Shown: in pieces, positions 35,666 to 46,322 of the stretch
How positions within the stretch are numbered: position 1 is the stretch's first letter
How the letters are laid out: each line of letters opens with the position of its first letter
From: Vitis vinifera
Taxonomy: Eukaryota; Streptophyta; Magnoliopsida; Vitales; Vitaceae
Reading direction: 5' to 3'
Assembly: GCF_030704535.1 (NCBI RefSeq)
Contig: NC_081820.1
Location: forward strand, 27,323,001-27,387,000
Length of the DNA stretch: 64,000 bases
Made by a program: the position numbers and the translations under genes
Notes under the pieces: generated by a model
Database searches by the model: none
What the model was told of the DNA's origin: nothing
Seen by the model: the letters and a program-made list of their open reading frames with translations, nothing else

Positions 35666-36589
35666 GGAGGAGAAAATTTGAGCTTGGGAGGAGTTTTCCT
35701 TATCCTGCAACGAGCAACAAAAATCACAATCAAACTCGGATAAAATCTAAGCAAAAAGGACACTCAGAATTCAAAGAAGATGGGATATGTTCTAGTTCCA
35801 ATCCTTTCTACAATGTTGCTCACAGCTCTGAAAAATTGACCTGGTTTCATTTTTTTTTTTTGATAGGATACCTGGTTTCATCTTTGAACCCAAAAATCAA
35901 AAACTCATATCTCAATCTTGAAACTTTTGAAGTGAGGAGCTATATTGGAGTCAATAACACCCAAGAACAAAAACCCAGTTCAACCCTGAGGGTTTTTACA
36001 CTGAAGACCCTATAAAGAATCGACAAAGAACAGGAAATAAAAGAGGGAGATGGAGAAGAGAGAGAGAAAAGAGAGAGAGGGTTTCACAAGTTACAACAAA
36101 CACAGGAGCCCATTCAATGTTCAAAAGCAGGTATTAACTCAATATTAACAAAGATAAAGAAAACAAGTGGGAAACAATCAATGGAGTAAGCTAAGCAAGT
36201 ACTTTTTTCCTTTTTTTTTTCTAATTATTCTGAAACGAAATCCAGAAAAAAGAATTCTATATCTCTGCAAATTGCAGAAATCACATTTTGTCTGAATCTT
36301 CACCAACACACCCATTACATTAGAAAAAAACAAACAAAAAACAAACAAAACCCACATATAAATAAAGCAAATCCCATTCAATCCTTAAAACCATCAAAAG
36401 TTTTTTAGAACAATGAGTCCATTTCAGTCCATTAAAAAAATGGGTTTTTTTCCCAAAAATGTCAAAAAACAATTCACATTTTAAACTCCAAATCAAGTAA
36501 CAGAAAGGAAAAACGAAAACCCTTCTCAAGAAAACATTACAAAACCTCAAAAAAAAGAAGCCATAGAGAGAGAGTGCTCACCAGCCTAC

Positions 36590-39500
36590 CTTACTGATCC
36601 TCAGCTGAATTCCAACCTTATGCAAAACCCATTAGAATTTGGTCATCAAATGTGAAACCCAAATGGGAAATGGAGAGCCAAGGCCAAGAATGAGACCACA
36701 GCCCACTCCCTTGACAGAGACCAAGGTGGGTTGGTATCAAATTTTGACTAAACCTCAAATCCAGACAACAAAAACTTGGGACTATTATGATAGATATGAA
36801 GACATGCGAGGGCAAGAAAGGAGAGAGTAGGGACAACATCAAGGTGGGCACGTTGGTATGTGAGTGGAATCCGGAGCATTTTCAGAGAAAGTGTGCTACT
36901 TTTGGTACCAAAAACTTGTGATTTTGGAAGCCCCAATCTTTATCATCACTATTTTGATGTGTGGGGCTCAACGGTACTCCTGCTATTACTACTTTAATTT
37001 CTATCTGCTTAATGGGATGTCACTCATTCCACCAAACTTCATGAACTTTTTTTTTTTTTTTTATAATGAAGTTTGATTCAACATTTCATCACCTCTCTCC
37101 CTCATCTGATTATCTCTCTCGGCTCCCTTTGACCATTTCTTGTATAAAGCCTTTGTGGGATCTTAGTGGGTGGATAAAAATATGATTTTTCCATATTAAT
37201 ATTTGGACCTTTTTTTTTTTCATAATGAAAAGTGACTTGATTCAATTAGATAATCTGACGACATTTGACCACACTACAAATATTTTTCAAAATAATTATC
37301 CATGAAGAATTTCTTCCAAAAATATTATAAGTAATTTTTTGAAAAATATTCATATTAATACAAAGTATTTTTTAAAAATATCGTTAAACAACTCTTAACT
37401 ATCCTTAGAAGAGGTAATAATTTATCATATTTTTAATTCAATTATTTTGTATATAACTAATATGATTCCATAGTTTTAACTCTATTTTTGTTCAATTCAA
37501 TAATTATAAAAATGGAGGCATACCTTGAAAACTAAAATGTGGGAGGAAAGGACGAAGGAGAGAAAATTGGAGAATATTCTCAAAAAATAAAATTAGTTTT
37601 CAATAATTAATATTCTTTCATTTTTTATTTTTTTATTTTTAAATATATGAATATGTAGATTTTTGACATATTGTTGTGTGATTAGATTGATTTTTATAGA
37701 ATTGAAAAAAATATTATAAATAAATAAATAAAATAGATGTCTGAGAGTGGCATCCTCAATTCAAATGGTTGGAGACCATTATTTGGGAGAGAGAAGCCAG
37801 GCCCACGCGCGTGATATTCAATTCCACCACTGAGTGCATTTCACACTCTTGAAACTGCTTTCCTCCACGCGCCACTTCAACGTTCAAAAAAATTGAAAAT
37901 TGATACATGTAAATTGGTTTTTCCTATCCTTCTCCAACAAATATAATGGCATGATTAATAATGTTTTGCAAATTAAGAATATTTATACTATATTCCAATA
38001 ATAAAAAAATAAAAAATAAAAACCAAATTGAGGCCCATCATTCAAATAAATGGAAGTAAACTAATCAACTAGATAAGTAATGAAATTGGAATAATATTTT
38101 TATTAATCTATTAATAATAAGCAATTGTATAACAAGAGAATTAATAAATGAGAGACAATTAATGAAAGACAATAATAATAAGGTTTACAAACTTTTTCCA
38201 ATATAATTGAGTATAAAATGAAAATTTTCATTTTCTATAACATCAATATATGAATTGTTTCACAAAATATAAAATAAATTATTTCTAAATATTTATTATT
38301 TCTGATTTAATTAATGTTTATGATATAAAAACAATTAAAAGTAAAACATAATTTCCTAATATATTATTTATTGTGGCAAGTCATCTCATTTTCCTTATAT
38401 CTGATAGTCCAATAACCATCTATTTCTATCTATAATTATATCTTTAAAATGATTATAAATGTCAATTTAAACTCAATGATTGATTCATTTAAATGATGAC
38501 TATTATAATAGACTCTTTAGATCTAATACCAAATATCATAAAAAATTTATCTACTTTTATTGGATGCTAGTTAGTTTTGAGATGAAAAAATCAAAATTCA
38601 ATTTAGAAATTAGTATGATTTCGAGTCATGGGAATATTATTTTGACTTATTAAGGTCCAACAATGTCATTTGAAGCCCCGGGATGATCACTTAGACTATG
38701 ATTCTCATGATAGACACATAGAGTGTGATGTAAAATATAATTAAATGTTTGATAAAAAAAAAAACTCTAATTTTTATATAATTTCTATTTGATTGATCAA
38801 GCCTAGTTTCTTTTAACGGTCTTTAGAGAGAAGGTGGGACAGGTGGCGCGTGAAGAACATTCACTCCAAAAGAGAAGTGGGTAACCACTTGTTGAAGACG
38901 TGAGCTTAGAGACAACTCATGGTTTGGTCGTGGACAAAGCAGGGGCACATCATTGGGGCTCCAAAAGTCTACTGTTCCACTCCCAACCAATCATGATTTG
39001 GCACGTACCCACCTACCAATCTTTTCTTCCCCAACTTATCATCTCCAACGTCCCCAATGGACCCTCCCCCTCCCCGAGAGACACGTGCCCAATCCCGTCA
39101 AACAAACATCCCAATGGCCCACCTCAGAAACAGGTTCAACGGCTTTGATCACATTAGGAGGGCACCATAGACCCCACAGTCACCGTTCCCTTGGCCTTTT
39201 CAAAAGCAATCTTCTTCCTTTTTTGGAATCTGAGTTTGAATTTGTCCCTTTTTTTGGCCTATCATATCATCAGTGCCGTGATTGGTGGCTGGGTCCCACT
39301 GGAATTTGGAATTTTTGGCTTATTATTGTGGCTCGATGGGCTTCCCCTTAGGCAAGGCCCAGCAGCAGCCCTATTCCTCGGCCCATATGGCCCAACAGAT
39401 TCTACAACATTTTTATTTTTATTTTTGTTCAATCATTCAAAAGTCTAAAATACCTCTTTGATCAGTTGTATAACGGTTTGGTGAAGGGGTAAATTTGTAA

Positions 39501-40545
39501 ATTGATGATATATTATGAATATCTCACCTAAATGTAATTTCTATTAAATAAAGTGATGAATGCTTTTGACATGTATTAAAAGGTTTTGCATTTTTTACAT
39601 TTTACCAAGATTCTTTTTTATTATTTTTAAACCAAACAAGAGCGAGCCTAGCCTGGCCCACTATTCCTGTGGGCCATTACGTGAATAGTAGGCCTGGCCC
39701 ATTTTGCACATCTACTAAGCTATATTGGCTTGGGCTTGGTCTTGGTTGATATAACCTTTTGGTTCTTTATGGGCCTTCTACGGTCCATTGATTTTTCTGG
39801 GCCTAGTAGAGGTCCAGGCGTCGCTGACGATGTTCGTGTTCTTATTCTATGTATTAAAAAAGTGTATGGAGTAATTACTAAGAAATCATTTTTGATATTG
39901 AAACATTTAACCTTTTGAATTTATCGGATAAGTTTGAAAAAATTGCATCAAAGCACAAAAAAGAAAATGATAAATAATAATAATAATTAAGAAAAATAGG
40001 GAATGAGGCAATGGTAGGCAAAGACGGCTAAAGCCTTGAAATTTAATGCATAACCAAAAAACCCTAAAAACAATAATTAAGATAATGGGATGTAAATTCA
40101 TTTCATTTGATTAGGTTTTACGTAATTAATTGAAAATTTAATATGTATTTACTCCACAACCCACGTCCTTTCCCTCTTTGTAACCTCCTGTCTTCCACAT
40201 CCATACGCATCATTCTCTCATGCATGTATGTACATCCATACATTTTGCCTTTTTTTTTTTTAATTAACAATCTTATTATTTCAAAAGGATGATGACTTAT
40301 ACATGTATGATAAGGCCCAAATAATGAGTAACATTAATCACAAATGCATTATACAGGCCCCCATTTTTTTTATTTTATTGGAAATAGTAAAACAATTAAT
40401 GTGAAATTTATTTGGTGGATTACCTCCAAAAAAAAAAGAGAAATAAAAAAGGATTTGTAACTCCCCATTCTGCACGAACTCCAATTCATCCATCTCCTTT
40501 CCAATTTATATTCTCTTTCTCACCATTTTCATCTCACTCCCCTCG
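36590..40545. other. Long intergenic region between ABIL1 and the RKD gene
   Basis: 36590-36850 is the ABIL1 leader and promoter side. From 36900 to 38800 the DNA is AT-rich without coding signal. From 38820 to 39420 it is more balanced, with promoter-like text (ACACGTG near 39080, several AATGG/CCAAT words) but no convincing ORF. From about 39330 to 39810 there is a cluster of GGCCCA/TGGGCC words. The final 700 bases are AT-rich and then pyrimidine-rich ahead of the RKD start. Confidence 0.5.
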
Positions 40546-41577
40546 ATGGAGACCACCCAAGTTCTCCCAAAGGAGGAGTGCCCACATGAAGATTTTGATT
40601 GGGTGTACTCTCAAGAACACTTCCATAGGTAAGAAAAATGTAAAAGCAATACTCTAACACTCTCTTATCATCTTTTTCTCATCATGTTGAATGGCTTCTA
40701 CGACAAAATGCAGAGTTTTATGTACTCGTGTACTACAAATCTTTTGCAGGGCTTTTGAATTTCCACAACAAAATGGCTTGGTGTATCCCATGGACAGAGT
40801 TTTTGAGTATGACCCAAGCTTGTTTTCATACCAAACAAACTACAATCTTCCCAACTTCGTAGACTTGAGAGAGTTGGAGGATCATTTTCTTTTTCTGGAC
40901 CAGAATCTTCCTTCTTGCAATGGTGTCTCAATCCATGATCACCCAGATGATTTTGATCATTATCTTGAAGTTGGTAGTGAAGAACACTTGACACAACTCC
41001 CCTCCGGAAATGACTCTGAGGATCGTCTGAAGATTGGAGGTGGATTCAGCGACCTGCAGAGTGTAATTCATGGCGGTTTTTCGGGTTCTTGGAAGCATGA
41101 AGAGGGCACACAACAAAGCTCAAGGTCGAAGACGGCTGCATTGGAGATGGACGATATAAAGCAGTATTTCAACGTGCCCATAACCAGAGCTGCCAAGGAG
41201 CTGAAGGTGGGATTGACAGTATTAAAAAAGAGATGCCGAGAGCTCAATATCACTAGGTGGCCTCATAGGAAGATCAAAAGCTTGAAAGCTCTGATTACCA
41301 ATGCCAAGGTACTTAACAAAACCCGGGTTTATTATCCTTATCCCTTATAATCTCAACTATTAATAATCAACAAATCCTGATTGTTGTTGATGGGGTTCAG
41401 GAACTGGGGTTGACAGAGGAGATAGAGATGCTGGAGGAGCATAGAAGGATGTTGGAGAAGCAGCCGGAGATGGAACTAACAGAGAAAGCTAAGAAGCTGA
41501 GGCAGGCATGTTTCAAGGCCAATTACAAGAGGAAAAGAGCTCTGCAGGCTCCATTTACTCAGATTTCATATGAATAA
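40546..41577 (+). CDS. RKD4: RWP-RK domain transcription factor, RKD class
   Basis: Three exons, 40546-40628, 40750-41308 and 41401-41577, join to 272 aa. The RWP-RK domain spans about residues 160-212, with [25 protein letters not shown] and the signature RWPHRK at 197-202. A heptad-like Leu/Glu helix follows ([14 protein letters not shown]), as is usual for RKD proteins. The N-terminal ~150 residues are acidic and aromatic ([18 protein letters not shown]), consistent with an activation region. RKD factors act in egg-cell identity and early embryo patterning. RKD4 (GROUNDED) is the Arabidopsis member I recall beside the same neighbours, so the symbol rests partly on synteny. It is convergent with the DUF688-like gene, 277 bases apart. 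Confidence 0.85.
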
Positions 41578-41854
41578 TGTTATCATTGTTTTCTCCTTAA
41601 GCGTGAATGCTTGCCACAGAATGCATTCATATAATTGTGGAGTTTGTTTCAATGAAAGGAATTGGATCTCTTTTGCTCTATTTTCCGGGTTTGGTGTTGT
41701 TTGAATCAAAGGCTTAATATGTATTAGAAGAAAAAAAAAAGTGAAAAATAAGAAATAAAAACCAGATATAAAGTAAATAATTTATTTTTATACACTAGTT
41801 GAAACATTTTTTTGGGTAAAATCAAACATCTTTCTTGCACGAAATATGGTGTTA

Positions 41855-42766
41855 TTATAGTATTGCAGATTGAATGGATTTCATCTTCCTCATTTTTTCT
41901 GGCTTTGGTCTCCACGGAACTACTTGTTTGAAGCTTTCACAGACGCTCGACTGCAGAAAATTCAGAAGAAGATTCATGTTAGGGTGGATAACAGAGTGAA
42001 TTCGAAAAGGGAACTTGACATGAATGATCAGAAAGTGAATTCACCAGAAGAGCAGGAACATTGTTCCTAAGAAAACGAAATGAAAAAAATTGATGGTTTT
42101 GGTGATCATAACGTTCTCGAATTTTAAAGGAAGCAAACCCCTAAGAAAATGAAGAGAAACAAACATTTTCTAGGCCTAGAAAAAACAGAGTGGAGAACTG
42201 TGTGTTTGGGTACTTACCCAGAGATGAGACCTGGTTGAAGACATGCCCAGGAAACTGCCTTTTCTAGTCATCCTTGTAATCTTTACCTTCGTCTCCTTCT
42301 CACCACCACCGCCGGCCGCGACACTGCCACCAGGTTCTTCTACATCCCCACCTCTAACACCACCAACCTCTCCATTCTCCTTCAAGCTCATCCACCTCGA
42401 AGACCCGAACCTGGATCTCTCCTTCGCTCCATCGCTCTTTCCTCCTCCATTTCCAAAGGAAACTGATCTCCCCACGTATGGCCCCTCCAACACAGTGGTC
42501 GGAGAGCAAACATCGCTAATTTTCACCCTTGCCGACATCCTCGGCGGCAGGTCCAGACACCGGGCACTCCTAGCTTTCTCTCCTCTATTCCAGGCCCTGG
42601 GCTTCCCCGGCGCCTCCTCCCACTCGAATGGCACCGAAACAGCAGCCTGCAGCGGCGGCGTCAACATCCCCGGAGGCTCCTCCTTCTTCACTGGTAGCGA
42701 GTAAATTGGGAGCTTGGGAGATGAAATTGGGAGAAATTGATCCGAACCCATTTCCTGATCTTTCAT
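41855..42766 (-). CDS. DUF688-like small plant protein
   Basis: Two minus-strand exons, 42218-42766 and 41855-41950, join to 214 aa. Exon 1 carries the family hallmark VPFEWEEAPGKPR (residues about 45-57) and a Gly-rich middle. It ends at a strong donor (TGG|GTAAGT). Exon 2 begins after TTTTCTGCAG and encodes a C-terminal SFKQVVPWRPK motif, which this family typically carries at its end. That motif is the reason I splice here rather than let exon 1 read on to its own stop at 42176. The chosen start MKDQEMGS follows a longer open frame that lies in the probable leader. The function of the family is unknown; no catalytic residues are visible. Confidence 0.78.
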
Positions 42767-45700
42767 TCTGTGAACTGGGTTTCGATTATTTATAGAAATT
42801 AATGATGGGAGGAGTGGACTGTGGAGAGGCTCCTTGCGCTTCTTCTTCTCTGTTTTCACATGAAGAGGGTGGGTTTTGTACGTTTGAAATTCATGCATGA
42901 ACATTGGAATGAAAATACCCAAATACCCTCCTGGTCCTACCATGGAGGTAGTGGGTCAATCGTCTTGATAGGGACCATCAACGGTCATGTATTTACTGGG
43001 TTTGGTCAAGGGCATCTTGGTCAATGTCCACTGCGCATATGAGATGATCCCATGATTCCATTGCAATCATAATGACTAAATTTAAAAAAAAAAAAAAAAA
43101 AATATTCACTTTCTAAATCTAATGTTTTATAAAATCCAAATTCTCATTTATGTCTTTATCTAAATAACATTTACAGAGTGGGCATAGAAAGCTTCTGAAT
43201 CCCATTTCAGTCAAATTAATATTTAGGTTTAATTTGCTATGCTTTCTTATTTTTTTTATCAAACACCAAACATTGTTTTTTGCGACAATGTTAAGTGTCA
43301 AATTACTGATTTATTAAATATTTTATTTTTATTAAGTACTAACAAGTAAAAGAAAATCATAATGTTATTTTATAATTTAAAAAAAATCAAATATTTTAAC
43401 TTTTTCTATTTAATAAAAAAAATAAAAATAAGTACTAAATTAACAAAAGGTAAATAAACAAAGGATCCAAACCTGAAAGTAAACAAAAAATTAAAAAAAC
43501 AAACAACACTTAAGTTTTAAACTTTCAAAATAAATAATACAAAATTGATATTATAAATGATTTATTACAACTAGTTTTCAAATTAAATGATCTTTTAAAT
43601 CATAAGCTCTTTCTAACCAAACAGTACACGAGCTCTCGCTAAATAGAGAGCTTTTGACTTCTCGAAATGAATCCAAACAATGCCTTAAATAATAGCAGTA
43701 TAGCTTGAAAGTAGGAGACATCATGCCTAGCATTGACCTTGAGGTCCCGAGTTGAGCTCATTGGAGATTAGGGATTTAGGGTAAAAGGACAAATCCATGT
43801 CATCTGAAATTTGCTTCACTGGCAGTTAGGATAAATAACAAATGAATTCCCCCTTATATAAAGAAAAAAAGTAAAATTTGCATGAACTCTTTGGCACATT
43901 TTTGTCCCAAACCTTTTAATTAAAGAGAGACCCCATTGGGCATTACCACCTAGAAAAGAGAAAAGCGGAGTGGATGAGAAGAGATCACCACCCACAGGCC
44001 ACAATAAATGGCTAAAAGCCCAACACAACCACCCCAAAATCCAATTGAAATTATGTTGAAGAAAGAGGGAACAGAAGCAGATGGTCCCCATTCAAACCGA
44101 CTGAGACATGAGACCTCATCCCCAGCCATTCTCCCTAACAAACCCATGTTCTTCCGGCCTTGCCCCGGGTCACATCCCATCCTGCTCCTATTCGAAACCA
44201 TTAATTTCAGAACTAATCACAAGTGGGCCAACAGAAACTTACCTCCCCATGCATGTTTTTCTGCTACAAAAACAGCGAATACCACTCATGCTGTCATGTG
44301 TCATGGGGTCCCTGTTAGGAGGAGCTCGTGGATTGGAGGATTCAATGCGCTTTGGGGTCCCTTTCTGTTTGCTCCATCCTCATCATCAACCAGCTGTGAC
44401 ACTTCAAAGTCGGGCCATTTAATTGGTTTGATGTTTGACTTCGTCAGGAAATAGAAAGTCATCAATGTAAACTGTTGAATTGTTAACAAAGGAGAAAAAA
44501 AAGCGAGAGAGCTCAAGCACGCTCTTCGACTTTGAAATGAACCGGTGAGGAAGATTTGACTCTTGATTCCATAACCAACATGACCCTGGGTTCAGAACTA
44601 AGCAGATGGAAAGTCTTTTCTACACTAAGAAACAAGCATACTGGTGGTGGAAATGGCAAAGATCAGTGTTGGGGTTGAAGACATGGAGGAGATCATGGCT
44701 CTGGCCATCGTGGCAGTGCTAATAGGGGGTCATAGTGATGGTGACGACATGTATGCTTTTATTATAGCATCTAGTTGTACCATTAGAAGCTTGACAGTAA
44801 CATGAATTTAGAACCAGAAGCTTGTTCCAACGGAGTGATAGCCACTTAATGGCTGATGAAATTTAGGCCAGTCACATGGGTGAATCGAAAATGATTCTAG
44901 TTGCTCCCTCCTCTGCTTTTCCTTCACATTTGTTAAGAAAAAGCAAAAGGAACACTAAGTTTTGAAAAGAGGGGGCAATCAGCACTCAATAGTCCTGTAT
45001 CATGTAACCCAATGTGTAGACTAGCTAAAAAAATCTCAGCACCAGAGCCTATTAATAGTCACTTCAAAGCAGTTCAATCAATAACAAAAACAATATCAAA
45101 TGCTACTTCAGTAGCTCTTAAAGTATGGTAGATGAGAAACTGACACGACCAAATTCGGTTGCTACTAAAAGTGCGAAGAAATTCAAGCAGTTTAAGACCA
45201 GAATCAAACACATGGAGAATCAAGCAAAAATGAGACCAACAACTTGGCTATAAAGACCTAGTTCAAATTTGAGTATAATGAATCCATTGCAAGAATCATG
45301 GAATAATACGTGTTGAATTATAAAGTCATTTACCTTTTCATGAATTCAGCAGACACATCTTGGCTGGAAGAGGCCATCAACATTTGGCAAGCACAGGTCA
45401 TTGAAAGATATATGCTTTTCTGCATCAGGATATTTGATTCCTGCAAAAGAACACGGAAAGTTTGACCATAAAATGATACAAAATTGAATTCATTGAGGAA
45501 AGAACTGGAACCACTCCTCAGTTGCTTCTGCTATTGCCCTCTGTGTTGTCAAATAGAAAATTATTTGTATCACCTGATTCTAAGAATCAGGTTTCCTACT
45601 GCCAGCATCAATCAGTGAATGTTATACCCTCAATTAAATGTTTGTGTGACACCCCTGGAACCCAAACCAAAAGAACTATTGCTTCATGAGAATATAGAAA

Positions 45701-46322
45701 AACCCATGAACCACCATAGTTAGACAGAATTGATTTAATACTCCATGCCTCTTCTTTGTCAAGAATGCAGCAAACCATTTAGTTGCAGAGAAAATTGGAA
45801 CAAGAAAATAGAATCCTGAATCTTAGAAATATCTGTAACCATTCAGACAACATAGTTTGAATACAGAAAATCCATCAAAAACATTCAGAAGAGATTATCG
45901 GCAGTCAAGTATAAAGCAAAACATGAAAGACACCAGGGGGCTTCACCCAATGCTTGAAGAAAATAGAAAGAAAAGGAAATGCTTAAGAAAGGGCTCTAAG
46001 CCTCCAAGAAAAATCATGTTCTCACTAAGGTAGTGATCAGATGGCAGCACTCACCAAAACACTTGCATGGCATTGACATTAGTCATTTTCTTTTCCAACT
46101 GTTTTGCTAGTTAATGGATGATTTGCTTCAAAGAAAGTAGAATTGAACATGAAGCAAGGGCAAAAGGCATTTCTATTGCATTAAAAACAAATGTGTAATT
46201 CCCTATACACCTTCAACTATGAATTTAGGACAAAAAAGGAAAAAGAAAAAAGAACAGTAGAAAATCACACTACGACTTTCAGACCTTATTGAGCCTTCAT
46301 CTTGATCTTATAGTTCACATTT
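42767..46322. other. Intergenic region with transcribed-looking patches
   Basis: 42767-43080 is the DUF688-like leader and promoter. 43080-43780 is AT-rich. 43800-46300 is of mixed composition, unlike the AT-rich deserts elsewhere. It contains splice-like signals on the minus strand, including a possible exon at 45334-45440 and a GGGGAG|GTAAGT donor near 44245. This stretch could be an extended 3' UTR or a non-coding transcript downstream of the coiled-coil gene. No complete coding gene was found. Confidence 0.4.
45334..45440 (-). other. Candidate unannotated exon downstream of the coiled-coil gene
   Basis: On the minus strand a 107-base segment is preceded by TTTTGCAG and followed by AAAAG|GTAAAT. 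It is open in one frame throughout (begins ESNILMQKSIYLS, ends SAEFMK). It lies about 0.9 kb past the stop of the p38-related gene. I could not join it in frame to that gene's last exon. It may be an alternative 3' exon, a UTR exon or chance. Confidence 0.3.

Noticed and set aside
38953-39351. Overlapping plus-strand frames of 82-132 codons
   Set aside because: No domain, no splice partners and no coding-type composition. Kept only as a non-coding island in the findings.
42243-42704. Plus-strand 153-codon frame with a signal-peptide-like start and Pro-rich body, resembling a small cell-wall protein
   Set aside because: It is exactly antisense to exon 1 of the DUF688-like gene, whose VPFEWEEAPGKPR motif and splice to a conserved C-terminus show the minus strand is the coding one. 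The Pro-rich look comes from Gly-rich codons read backwards.
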